DNA from: Natronogracilivirga saccharolytica | GTDB lineage: Bacteria > Bacteroidota > Rhodothermia > Balneolales > Natronogracilivirgulaceae | Reading direction: 5' to 3' | Assembly: GCF_017921895.1 (NCBI RefSeq) | Contig: NZ_JAFIDN010000003.1 | Location: forward strand, 391,623-455,622 | DNA: 64,000 nt | In this document: piece after piece, positions 16,781-26,126 of the stretch | How positions within the stretch are numbered: the first letter of the stretch is position 1 | Layout: each line of letters begins with the position of its first letter | Made by a program: the position numbers and the translations under genes | The notes under the pieces: model-generated | Seen by the model: the letters and a program-made list of their open reading frames with translations, nothing else | Databases searched by the model: none | What the model was told of the DNA's origin: nothing

Positions 16781-18745
16781 ATGACTGAAAACAAAGACCC
16801 ATCCGGCACGCAGGATAAGTCCCGAAGAAAAAAAGGGAAAGGCTCCGGCTTCCCCATATGGGTTTATATCATCCTGTTTCTGCTGTTGCTTGCCATTCCC
16901 TATCTGTCCATTTTTCCTGACGGGGTCAAGTCAATAACGTATAGCACCTTTCTTAAACAGGTGCAGGACGGGCATGTAGAAAGTGTAACCATTATCGACG
17001 GGACAACAATCGAAGGTTACTACAAGGCGGATTCGGTTGAAGAAGGACATATTTCCTATGAGATCTCAGAAAGTCCTTTCTCGGATGCACCGTTATGGTT
17101 TTCAGATGACGATGATCCTGACAAATATCCCTTTACGCTCACCATGATAGAAGGCGATGAAATTCGTGCCATCCTCGATGAGCACGGAGTCGCCTATGAT
17201 GCAAAAGTAAGTGACAACTGGTTCAGCAATGTCTTCATCTGGTTTATTCCGCTTATGCTGATCATTGCATTGTGGATATTCATATTCAGAAGAATGAATC
17301 CGGGCTCACAGATGATGAATTTCGGAAAAAACAAAGCATCCCTCTATGATCATCAGAGTGACCAGAAAATTACTTTTAAAGAAGTCGCAGGCCTCCAGGA
17401 AGCAAAAGAGGAAGTAGAAGAAATTGTGGCGTTTCTCAAGGATCCGGCAAAATTTACCAAGCTTGGCGGCAATATACCCAAAGGCGTACTGCTCGTAGGT
17501 CCGCCCGGAACCGGGAAAACCATGATTGGAAAAGCCACGGCCGGAGAGGCGGATGTGCCGTTCTTCAGTCTGAGCGGATCCGATTTTGTTGAGATGTTTG
17601 TTGGTGTCGGAGCCTCCCGGGTAAGAGATCTTTTCAAGCAGGCAAAAGAACAGGCGCCCTGCATAATATTCATCGATGAGATAGACGCCATCGGCCGCAG
17701 CCGGGGTAAAAATCAAATGTCCGGATCCAATGATGAACGGGAAAACACACTGAATCAGCTCTTGTCAGAGATGGATGGTTTCAACACCGGAAAAGGGGTT
17801 ATCATTATGGCTGCAACCAACAGACCTGATGTTCTGGACTCCGCATTGATGCGCCCGGGCCGGTTTGACCGCCAGATACTGATTGACAAACCGGATCTGA
17901 ATGGCCGTATCGAGATCCTGGACGTCCATACTAAAAAACTTACAGTATCGGATAATGTAGATTTTCAGCTGCTTGCATCGCAGACACCCGGATTCGCCGG
18001 TGCCGAACTGGCCAATCTGTGCAACGAAGCGGCCTTGCTTGCATCCAGAAGAAATAAAGAACACATTGAAATGGGTGACTTTCAGGATGCTATTGAACGT
18101 GTGGTTGCAGGGCTTGAAAAAAAGAACAAGATCATTAGTCCGGCAGAGCGTGAAATCATTGCATACCATGAAGCAGGACACGCCATAGCCGGATGGTTTC
18201 TGGAGCACACCGATCCTGTACTCAAGGTAAGTATTGTTCCCAGGGGATTTGCCGCTCTCGGATATACGCTGCAGACACCGCTGGAAGACCGGTTTTTAAT
18301 GACCACCGGTGAACTGGATGATAAAATATGCGCCTTGCTTGGCGGTCGTGTCTCTGAAGAAATAGTTTTCGGGAAAATTTCCACCGGTGCAAGAAACGAT
18401 CTGGAGCGAATTACCCAACTGGCTTATGCCATGGTCACCGAATACGGGATGAGTGATGAACTGGGGCATATATCGTATAATGATATGTCCGGTGATACTG
18501 CTCCCGGATTTGGCAAAAAGTATTCGGATATCACTGCCCAGAAAATCGACCAGGCGGTTCAGTCGATTATCAACCGGAACTATTCAAGAACCAGAAATTT
18601 GCTGCAGGAAAAGAAAAAGCAGCTGATTTCGCTTGCCAATGCTTTGCTGGAGAAAGAGATTCTCGATTCGGATGATCTTGCAGAACTGCTCGGAAAACGT
18701 CCGGCTGACAAAGATGAGAATGCCGGCGGATCAAGACCGGGATGA
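16781..18745 (+). CDS. ftsH: ATP-dependent zinc metalloprotease FtsH
   Basis: The 654-residue protein has two membrane helices (about residues 25-45 and 147-167) around a periplasmic domain, the AAA module with Walker A GPPGTGKT near 241, Walker [13 protein letters not shown] near 295, the second region of homology RPGRFDRQ near 360, and the protease site HEAGH near 463. FtsH is the membrane-anchored quality-control protease for membrane and short-lived proteins. All catalytic residues appear present. Length is normal for the family. No strong terminator follows. Confidence 0.96.
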   Translation: MTENKDPSGTQDKSRRKKGKGSGFPIWVYIILFLLLLAIPYLSIFPDGVKSITYSTFLKQVQDGHVESVTIIDGTTIEGYYKADSVEEGHISYEISESPFSDAPLWFSDDDDPDKYPFTLTMIEGDEIRAILDEHGVAYDAKVSDNWFSNVFIWFIPLMLIIALWIFIFRRMNPGSQMMNFGKNKASLYDHQSDQKITFKEVAGLQEAKEEVEEIVAFLKDPAKFTKLGGNIPKGVLLVGPPGTGKTMIGKATAGEADVPFFSLSGSDFVEMFVGVGASRVRDLFKQAKEQAPCIIFIDEIDAIGRSRGKNQMSGSNDERENTLNQLLSEMDGFNTGKGVIIMAATNRPDVLDSALMRPGRFDRQILIDKPDLNGRIEILDVHTKKLTVSDNVDFQLLASQTPGFAGAELANLCNEAALLASRRNKEHIEMGDFQDAIERVVAGLEKKNKIISPAEREIIAYHEAGHAIAGWFLEHTDPVLKVSIVPRGFAALGYTLQTPLEDRFLMTTGELDDKICALLGGRVSEEIVFGKISTGARNDLERITQLAYAMVTEYGMSDELGHISYNDMSGDTAPGFGKKYSDITAQKIDQAVQSIINRNYSRTRNLLQEKKKQLISLANALLEKEILDSDDLAELLGKRPADKDENAGGSRPG

Positions 18746-18860
18746 AAAAATAAAAGGAACGTGATAGTATAGCCAAAGGAACCGTTTGATTATGTTTTGC
18801 GTTGTCTTAAACTCACTGACCTGATACAACAACAATAATCCTGTCACGTAAATTATAACC

Positions 18861-19295
18861 GTGATCTACGTTACCCGGAAAGAACATTTTACCGCTGCAC
18901 ACCGGCTTCATAACCCGGAAAAAAGTGACGAATGGAACAGAGAGACATTCGGACCGTGCAATCATCCCAACTGGCATGGCCACAATTACGTCATCGAAGT
19001 GACCGTTGCCGGGGAGCCGGATCCGGATACCGGATACGTTGTTGATCTTGGCAAGCTGAAACATACCATACACAATCGCGTTTTAAATAAGTGCGACCAC
19101 AAAAACCTGAATCTGGACGTTGATTTTCTGAAAGGTGTGATTCCATCTGCAGAAAATCTTGCAAGGTGTTTCTTCTTTGAACTTAAAGAAGATGTAAACG
19201 AGATCACTTATGACGGGCAATTGTATGCCGTCAGACTCTACGAAACAGAAAGAAACATCGCAGAATACCGGGAAGACGGAACAACACTTACATAA
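18861..19295 (+). CDS. 6-pyruvoyltetrahydropterin synthase-like protein (PTPS/QueD family)
   Basis: The GTG at 18861 gives MIYVTRKEHFTAAHRLHNP, the family N-terminus, and a 144-residue product. Zinc ligands are the histidine in FTAAH and the two in HGHNY. The catalytic cysteine region reads CNHPNWHGHNY, that is C-x5-HGH, as in tetrahydrobiopterin-forming PTPS; typical QueD has C-x3-HGH. The PSAENLA motif is present. The reaction would convert dihydroneopterin triphosphate to 6-pyruvoyltetrahydropterin. FolE2, which makes the substrate, starts 3 bases downstream, and no queC or queE is near. A biopterin role is therefore favoured over queuosine, as an inference. Confidence 0.88.
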   Translation: MIYVTRKEHFTAAHRLHNPEKSDEWNRETFGPCNHPNWHGHNYVIEVTVAGEPDPDTGYVVDLGKLKHTIHNRVLNKCDHKNLNLDVDFLKGVIPSAENLARCFFFELKEDVNEITYDGQLYAVRLYETERNIAEYREDGTTLT

Positions 19296-19298
19296 GTT

Positions 19299-20198
19299 AT
19301 GCATACAAACGGTTTAAAAAGATTCTACGATCCGACGTTTACGATTACGGATGCATATAAAAACACACTTCCGGACCTGCAAAACGGTCCGGCCTCACTG
19401 ATTGAAGGGGCTAATGTGCCCATTCAGCAAGTAGGCATTTCCAATTTTCGCCTTCCGCTTCGATATGAACTGGAAGACGGTTCTGTAATGACGCTGGAAA
19501 CGTCAGTGGACGGCTATGTCAGTCTTGATGCCGGCAAAAAGGGCATCAATATGAGTCGTATCATCAGAACGTTCTACGATTTCAAGGAAGAAGTCATGAA
19601 TCAGGATGTTCTGGAGTACATTCTCAGGGCATATCGTGAAAACCTTGAAAGCAAGGAAAGTTATCTTCACCTCAAGGTAAATTTTCCCATGATTCAGGAA
19701 AGTCTCAGGTCTGATCTTAGCGGATATCAGTACTATCCGCTTTCAATAGAAGGCCATATGGATAGCATCGGCAAAATGCGCATGTTCATGCACCTGGATT
19801 TTGAGTACAGCAGCGCCTGCCCCTGCTCATACGAGCTTGCCGAGCACGCGCGCAAAACCCGGGATGTCGCCGCCATTTCCCACAGTCAGCGAAGTATTGC
19901 CAATGTATCAGTGGAGTGCAGTGAGCTGGCATCTCCCGAAAAACTGATCAGAACACTGCGTGAGGCATTGAAAACCGAGACGCAGGTAATGGTGAAAAGA
20001 GAAGATGAGCAGGCATTTGCAGAGCTGAACGGAGCGTATCAGAAATTTGTGGAAGATGCTGCACGGCTGATATATGAACATCTCGACAAGCAGGATGAGA
20101 TTGTCGATTTTGTTGTGCGGTGTGCGCATCTGGAAAGCCTTCACAGCCATGACGCCGTCAGCCGGATTTGTAAAGGGGTCCCCGGCGGTCTGCGATAA
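19299..20198 (+). CDS. folE2: GTP cyclohydrolase FolE2 (type IB)
   Basis: The 299-residue protein has the FolE2 pattern: QQVGISNFRLPLRYELEDG near residue 43, SLDAGKKGINMSR near 75, the metal/catalytic cysteine region SSACPCSYELAEHAR near 170 and AISHSQRS near 192. It hydrolyses GTP to dihydroneopterin triphosphate, the first step to folate, biopterin or queuosine. Type IB enzymes can use metals other than zinc, unlike FolE. It lies 3 bases after the PTPS gene and is surely co-transcribed with it, so its product can feed PTPS directly. Confidence 0.95.
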   Translation: MHTNGLKRFYDPTFTITDAYKNTLPDLQNGPASLIEGANVPIQQVGISNFRLPLRYELEDGSVMTLETSVDGYVSLDAGKKGINMSRIIRTFYDFKEEVMNQDVLEYILRAYRENLESKESYLHLKVNFPMIQESLRSDLSGYQYYPLSIEGHMDSIGKMRMFMHLDFEYSSACPCSYELAEHARKTRDVAAISHSQRSIANVSVECSELASPEKLIRTLREALKTETQVMVKREDEQAFAELNGAYQKFVEDAARLIYEHLDKQDEIVDFVVRCAHLESLHSHDAVSRICKGVPGGLR

Positions 20199-20264
20199 AC
20201 CTGGGGTATTATCCATTCCAGGTCCAGTCCAATACGAATTCTGTGAAACGCAGATTAAGCGCAC

Positions 20265-20306
20265 CGTCAGGACAGATGTGACAAACGAGAACATGCTGCC
20301 CTGACG
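20265..20306. terminator. Weak hairpin between convergent folE2 and kgd
   Basis: CGTCAGG (20265-20271) pairs with CCTGACG (20300-20306) across a loop of 28 bases. It has no T-run. It is only a possible shared transcription end for the two converging genes. Confidence 0.25.
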
Positions 20307-20321
20307 ACGGAAGACTGAGGT

Positions 20322-23300
20322 TTATACTTCCTCCTCGATATCTACAGGAATCCCAAGGCCTTCTTTCACAAGCAGTTCCTGCTCGGCGGCGTGAATCTGT
20401 GCGGAACCGGTAGCAGGTGATGCCGAGGCAACTCTTCCGGCATACTCCAGCTTTTGTTTGTCATGCAGCATACTGCGCATACGGGGTTCCATGTACTGCC
20501 AACCTCCCATGTTTTGGGGCTCTTCCTGGCACCAGACGATCTGTTCTGTATTCTTGTACCGATCCAGGATTTTGGATATGCTTTCGTCAGGGAACGGATA
20601 AAACTGCTCTATACGTACAATAGCTACATTATCCGGCTTTTCTTTTTGGCGCATATCCTCAAGATCGTAATACACTTTTCCTGAGCAGAACACAAGACGT
20701 TTTGTCTTGCCGGAATCATCAGTGTTTTCGTCAGGTATGACTTCGTGAAACCTGCCTTCGGCAAGCTCTTCAATACTTGCCACAACCTTCGGATGTCTGA
20801 GCAGACTTTTCGGACTCATGATTACAAGTGGTTTTTTGTCCACTCTTAATGCCTGCCGTCTCAGCAGATGAAAATATTGTGCCGGTGTAGTACAGTTGGC
20901 AACCTGAATATTGTTGTCTGCACAGAGCTGGAGGAACCGCTCCAGACGGGCCGATGAGTGCTCCGGCCCCTGTCCTTCATAAGCGTGTGGAAGCAACAGT
21001 ACGATACCGCTCTTCTGCCGCCATTTGGATTCACTCGCTGCAATGTACTGATCAATTATGATCTGAGCTCCGTTATTGAAATCTCCGAACTGGGCTTCCC
21101 AGAGTACGAGCGCTTCCGGACGAAGAGAGCTGTAGCCAAACTCAAATCCCATTACAGCAAATTCACTCAATAAGCTGTTGTAGACTTTATAATTGGCCTG
21201 GTCTTCGTCGATGTTGTTGAGGGGTACAAAGTTCTGTTCTTTGCTTGTCCCGTGCAGAACGGAATGGCGATGAGAAAACGTCCCCCGCTCGGAATCCTGC
21301 CCTGTCAGCCGGACAGGTTGTTTTTCGACCAGCAGACTGCCGAAAGCCAGGGCCTCGGCAAATCCCCAGTCGATTTTTTTCTGGTTTTTTTCAACAATTT
21401 CGCTGCGTTTGGCCAGAATTCTCAACAGCTTGGGATTTGCGTCAAAGTCCTGCGGAAGCGTGTTTAGCTTGTAGCCGATCTTCTTTAGCTTGTCAATATC
21501 ATAACGCGTATCTGGCAGATTCTGAGACCATTCTTTTTCCGTTTTGTCCTTTCTCTTCAGCTGTTTCCAGGTGAACTTGCCGGGACTTTGGGCCTTCTTT
21601 GCATCCTTGAACGCAGCTTCAAGCAGCTCATCAAACTCATCGAAAATTTGCTGTGTCTCTTTCCGGGTCAGCTCGTTTCGCTTCACAAGTTCACGGGTAT
21701 ACAGTTGACGCACACTCGGATGAGTGTCAATTTCTTTGTAGAGTCCGGGTTGTGTAAATGCCGGCTCATCTCCTTCGTTATGGCCGTGCTTGCGATAGCA
21801 GATAAGATCGATGACCACATCCTTGCCAAACTTTTGCCGGTAATCCAGTGCAAGTTTGATACTTTGAATAGCCGCCTCGGGTTCATCACCGTTCACATGG
21901 AAGATGGGAGCAAGAATCATCTTCGCCAGATCCGCGGCGTATTCGGTTGACCTTCCGTCTTTCGGCAGTGTTGTGAATCCGATCTGGTTGTTGATGATAA
22001 GGTGGATGGTTCCTCCTGTTCGGAACCCTTCAAGCTGAGACATATTCAGTGTCTCGGCAACAACACCCTGACCCGCAAATGCGGCATCCCCGTGAATGAG
22101 CAGAGGAATGACTTTCTTTCCGGCATCCTCCGTTTTCATCTTATCCTGAATGGCACGCGCAGCTCCCTCCACAACGGGATTAACCGATTCAAGATGGCTG
22201 GGGTTGGGCATCAGAAGCATGTTGATTTCGTGATTATTCCCGGCCTTGTGAACTCCTGTAGTTCCAAGATGGTATTTAACATCACCGGTACCCATGGCAC
22301 TCTCGGGATCAATATTACCCTCAAACTCGGCAAATACCTTTTTATAGGACTTGTTCAGGGTATTTACAAGAACATTCAGCCGGCCGCGATGGGCCATGCC
22401 AAGAACCAGGTCCGATACTTCATAAGTAGCTGCCCGTTCTAGCAGGTAGTCAAGCATCGGGATCAGCGAGTCAGCGCCTTCCAGGGAAAATCGCTTGTGT
22501 CCGATGTACTTCTTGTGCAGGAACTCTTCAAAGGCACTGGCCTGATTGAGCTTCAGGAGGATCCTGCGCTTCTCCTCCTTGCTCAGACCCGGATCGTTCG
22601 TTGAGGACTCCATCGTATCACGCAGCCAGGACCGTTCGTCAATGTCAAGAATGTGCGTGTATTCAGCGCCAATATAACCGCAGTACGTTTTTCGCAGAAT
22701 GTCTATAATATTGCGAAGCGTGGTAACCTTGTCAGAGCCGGCCAGGTAAGGTACATAGAACTTACGGTCAAGATCCCACATCGTCAGCCCGTGGTAATGG
22801 AAGTCAAGCTCCGGGTTGTATCCGGTTCCGAACTGAAGGGGGTTGAGCTCTGCCATAACATGCCCGTGCCTGCGATAACGGTCCACAAGCCTGCTTACCG
22901 CAACTGCCTTTTTATCGGACTCGATATTGTCGCTGCCATCAAGGAATCCGGAATATTGGTCAACGCCAAACGGTATGGGCTCGTAGGGAATGTCGAGCTC
23001 TTCAAAAATGGATTCAAAAAAGTCGGTCGGACCGGCGAGAAATTCCTGAATGCGTGCCAGAAACGAGCCGGATTCTGCACCCTGGATAATCCTGTGGTCG
23101 TACGTGCAGGTGACATTCATGACCCGGCTGATGCCGAGGTGGCTCAGCAGATCCTGGGACATTGACTGGAATTCGGCCGGATAATTCATTGCTCCGGTTG
23201 CTATGATGGCCCCCTGGCCTTTCATCAGACGCGGCATTGATGCGACAGTACCAATGGTTCCCGGATTGGTGATGGAAATGGTGGTGTTTTCGAAATCTTC

Positions 23301-24083
23301 AACCTCGACTTCGTTGTTTCTGGCCCGGTCGATGAGATTGTTGAAGGCATTTAGAAATTCCGGGAATGAGAGTTTGTCAACGTCCTTGATGTTCGGCACA
23401 AGGAGACTGCGGGAGCCGTCTCTGTTTGGCAGGTCAATGGCAATTCCGAGGTTAACACTTTTCGGTATGACCCTGGCCGGTTTGTTGTCTTTCTCGCCGT
23501 AATGATGGTTGAGCTGGGGGTACTCTTTCAGGGCTCTTACGATAGCCCACGCAATAAAGTGAGTCAGTGATGCCTTGGGTTCAAGACGTTTTTCCAGGTA
23601 GCTGTTGATGATCCGCCGGTCTTCCATGAGCATTTTCACAGGAATGACACGCTGGGAAGTGGCCGTCGGCACTTCAAGGCTCTCATCCATGTTGGCGGCA
23701 ATTTTTCCGGCAACTCCCTTTAGCAGCTTGACATCAGCCTGTTCGGTTTCCCGGTCTTCAGGCTCTTTTGTAACTTCCTTTTCGGACTTCTTCTTTTTTG
23801 CTTTGCTTACATCAGGGGCGCCCCGGCCTTCTTTAGTGTCCGGCTTTTTCTTTTCAGGTGCCTTTTTTTTATGCTTGTCTTCTGGAGGGGCCTCCATTTT
23901 TTCCGCCGGAAGAGTTGCCGTGTCAGTGTCCTCTGCCACGTCGGTCCCGCTCGCTCCGTTGCCCATTTCATCAAAATATCTTCGCCAGTAGTCCGGGACG
24001 GATTCCGGGTTTTCGAGATACTGTTCGTATAACTCTTCAACGAGAGCTGCGTTTGGTCCGAATTGTGCTTCTAATTTCTTCAA
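20322..24083 (-). CDS. kgd: Fused E2-E1 2-oxoglutarate dehydrogenase/decarboxylase (KGD/SucA type)
   Basis: The 1,253-residue protein starts at a TTG codon with the E1 N-terminal segment FGPNAALVEELYEQYL. A charged lysine/glutamate linker follows (about 44-115). Next is an acyltransferase domain like the E2 catalytic core (125-360), with CTYDHRIIQGAESG holding histidine 330. A complete thiamine-diphosphate-dependent E1 (about 370-1253) has RHGHVMAELNPL, GMAHRGRLNVL, GDAAFAGQGVV and NNQIGFTT. No lipoyl domain is present. This matches the actinobacterial KGD architecture. It would decarboxylate 2-oxoglutarate in the TCA cycle, relying on a separate lipoylated E2. It appears monocistronic. Confidence 0.94.
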   Translation of the reverse strand: MKKLEAQFGPNAALVEELYEQYLENPESVPDYWRRYFDEMGNGASGTDVAEDTDTATLPAEKMEAPPEDKHKKKAPEKKKPDTKEGRGAPDVSKAKKKKSEKEVTKEPEDRETEQADVKLLKGVAGKIAANMDESLEVPTATSQRVIPVKMLMEDRRIINSYLEKRLEPKASLTHFIAWAIVRALKEYPQLNHHYGEKDNKPARVIPKSVNLGIAIDLPNRDGSRSLLVPNIKDVDKLSFPEFLNAFNNLIDRARNNEVEVEDFENTTISITNPGTIGTVASMPRLMKGQGAIIATGAMNYPAEFQSMSQDLLSHLGISRVMNVTCTYDHRIIQGAESGSFLARIQEFLAGPTDFFESIFEELDIPYEPIPFGVDQYSGFLDGSDNIESDKKAVAVSRLVDRYRRHGHVMAELNPLQFGTGYNPELDFHYHGLTMWDLDRKFYVPYLAGSDKVTTLRNIIDILRKTYCGYIGAEYTHILDIDERSWLRDTMESSTNDPGLSKEEKRRILLKLNQASAFEEFLHKKYIGHKRFSLEGADSLIPMLDYLLERAATYEVSDLVLGMAHRGRLNVLVNTLNKSYKKVFAEFEGNIDPESAMGTGDVKYHLGTTGVHKAGNNHEINMLLMPNPSHLESVNPVVEGAARAIQDKMKTEDAGKKVIPLLIHGDAAFAGQGVVAETLNMSQLEGFRTGGTIHLIINNQIGFTTLPKDGRSTEYAADLAKMILAPIFHVNGDEPEAAIQSIKLALDYRQKFGKDVVIDLICYRKHGHNEGDEPAFTQPGLYKEIDTHPSVRQLYTRELVKRNELTRKETQQIFDEFDELLEAAFKDAKKAQSPGKFTWKQLKRKDKTEKEWSQNLPDTRYDIDKLKKIGYKLNTLPQDFDANPKLLRILAKRSEIVEKNQKKIDWGFAEALAFGSLLVEKQPVRLTGQDSERGTFSHRHSVLHGTSKEQNFVPLNNIDEDQANYKVYNSLLSEFAVMGFEFGYSSLRPEALVLWEAQFGDFNNGAQIIIDQYIAASESKWRQKSGIVLLLPHAYEGQGPEHSSARLERFLQLCADNNIQVANCTTPAQYFHLLRRQALRVDKKPLVIMSPKSLLRHPKVVASIEELAEGRFHEVIPDENTDDSGKTKRLVFCSGKVYYDLEDMRQKEKPDNVAIVRIEQFYPFPDESISKILDRYKNTEQIVWCQEEPQNMGGWQYMEPRMRSMLHDKQKLEYAGRVASASPATGSAQIHAAEQELLVKEGLGIPVDIEEEV

Positions 24084-24304
24084 AATCAGAAAATTTGATG
24101 TACCGGTGGATAAAATTATGCCGTAAGGAAAATGATCAGCTTAATGTATCAGGATGAAATTCATTACGCCAGTTAAAAATAACGAAACAGAAGGGGAAAA
24201 CGTTTTGATTTCGAAAAAAAATGAGCGTTAAATAGTTTCTCCGGATATACTTCCTCCCCGTTTTTTTTCTTATACTTTCCCATTCAACAAAACCAGATTT
24301 ATTT

Positions 24305-26110
24305 ATGGCTGATAGTAAAAAAACCGGTGCTGAAAACATTCGTTGGGATTTGTCAGATCTTTACAAGGGACTGGATGACCCGGCGTTTTCATCCGACCGT
24401 GAAAAAGCACTGGAGCTTGCCGGCACATTTGCCGGAAAATACCGGAACCGTGTGGCGAAACTTACACCTGCGCAGTTTGCCGAAGCACTGGAAGAGTACT
24501 CCGAAATCATCGAGCTGATGAGCCGTATCGGTTCTTTTGCCTATCTGAGCTGGACGACCAACACCGAAGACCCCGCACTCGGAAAAGCCGTACAGGAGGC
24601 CAACGAGCTGTCATCAGAATTGTCACAAAAGGTCGTCTTCTTCACACTGGAGTGGCTGAGCCTCGATGAAGATACGGCAAAGCAGTGGATTGACAGTGAA
24701 GAACTCTCGTTTTACCGGCATTATCTTGAAACTTCGCGTCTGGACAAGCCCCATACCCTTGAAGAAAAAGAGGAGAACATTCTCACCGCCAAGTCTGTGA
24801 CAGGTTCCAGGGCCTGGGTCCGGTTTTTTGACGAAACACTCGGAGCTTCCCGCTTTGATTTTGAAGGAAATCAGCTTACGGAGACGGAGATTTTAAGTAA
24901 AATGCACGATCCCGATCGTGATGTCCGCCGTAAAGCTGCCCGGGTTTTTACCGACGGTCTCAAGAAAATGAGCCACCCGCTGACCTATGTATTCAATACG
25001 CTGCTGGCAGACAAGCACACAAATGACCGGCTGCGAAATTATCCGCACTGGCTCAGGGCACGAAATTTGTCCAACGAGATATCGGACGAAAGTGTGACCT
25101 CTCTGGTCGATTCGGTTACCGCCCGGTATCCGCTCGTGCACAGGTTTTATGAGCTGAAAAAGAAGCTGCTGAACCTGGATGAAATGAAAGAATATGACCG
25201 GTACGCACCCGTTCTGAAAAATCAGGAACGCATCGGCTGGAATGAGGCCAGAGACATTGTGCTCGAAGCATATAATGAGTTTCATCCGGAGATGGGCAAC
25301 ATCGCACGTCGTTTCTTTGACGAAGAATGGATTGATGCGGCTATTGTTCCCGGAAAACGGGGAGGAGCGTATTCCGCATCAACAACACCGTCAGTGCACC
25401 CTTATGTCTTCATGAACTACGACGGCAAAATCCGTGACGTACAGACCCTGGCACACGAGCTCGGGCACGGTGTCCACCAGCATCTTTCCCGCTCTCAGGG
25501 TGTGCTGCAGTCAGGAACACCGCTCACAACGGCCGAAACAGCCTCTGTATTTGGTGAAATGCTCGTTTTTCAGAAGCTGCTCTCCTCGCTTGACAGTCCC
25601 GTGGAGAAAATGGCGCTGCTGACCGGTAAGATTGACGATACCATCGCAACGGTATTCCGTCAGATATCCATGAACCGGTTTGAAGACCGAATCCATAATG
25701 CCCGGCGCAATGAAGGCGAGCTGACTGCCGGCCGGTTTTCCGAATTGTGGATGGAGACGCAGCGGCCGGTTTACGGGGACTCGGTCACGCTTACCGATGA
25801 CTACAGTATGTGGTGGAGCTATATCCCGCATTTTGTTCATACACCGGGATATGTATACGCCTATGCATTCGGAGAACTGCTTGTCCTGGCTTTGTATCAG
25901 GAATATCAGAACTCGGACAACGATTTCAATCAAAAATACATGAAGATGCTGGAAAAGGGCGGGTCCGACTGGCCTCACCGGCTTACGGCCGGACTTGGTG
26001 TAAATATTAACGAACGGGCATTCTGGGAGCGGGGATTGACCGCCATCGCATCCATGGTGGATGAAGCGGAGTCATTACTGCCTGAACTCGATCTGCCACT
26101 GAAAGGATGA
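24305..26110 (+). CDS. pepF: Oligoendopeptidase F (M3B peptidase)
   Basis: The 601-residue protein has the M3 zinc site HELGHGVHQHLS at about residue 384, the downstream glutamate in TAETASVFGEMLVF, and the substrate-binding YVYAYAFGELL near 517. It begins with NIRWDLSDLYKGLDDP, characteristic of PepF. It is a cytosolic peptidase that cuts peptides of roughly 7-17 residues during peptide recycling. It is divergent from kgd across a 221-bp gap. The GAF protein starts 16 bases downstream, so the two are likely co-transcribed. Confidence 0.95.
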   Translation: MADSKKTGAENIRWDLSDLYKGLDDPAFSSDREKALELAGTFAGKYRNRVAKLTPAQFAEALEEYSEIIELMSRIGSFAYLSWTTNTEDPALGKAVQEANELSSELSQKVVFFTLEWLSLDEDTAKQWIDSEELSFYRHYLETSRLDKPHTLEEKEENILTAKSVTGSRAWVRFFDETLGASRFDFEGNQLTETEILSKMHDPDRDVRRKAARVFTDGLKKMSHPLTYVFNTLLADKHTNDRLRNYPHWLRARNLSNEISDESVTSLVDSVTARYPLVHRFYELKKKLLNLDEMKEYDRYAPVLKNQERIGWNEARDIVLEAYNEFHPEMGNIARRFFDEEWIDAAIVPGKRGGAYSASTTPSVHPYVFMNYDGKIRDVQTLAHELGHGVHQHLSRSQGVLQSGTPLTTAETASVFGEMLVFQKLLSSLDSPVEKMALLTGKIDDTIATVFRQISMNRFEDRIHNARRNEGELTAGRFSELWMETQRPVYGDSVTLTDDYSMWWSYIPHFVHTPGYVYAYAFGELLVLALYQEYQNSDNDFNQKYMKMLEKGGSDWPHRLTAGLGVNINERAFWERGLTAIASMVDEAESLLPELDLPLKG

Positions 26111-26126
26111 TAGTGATTATAAACAG

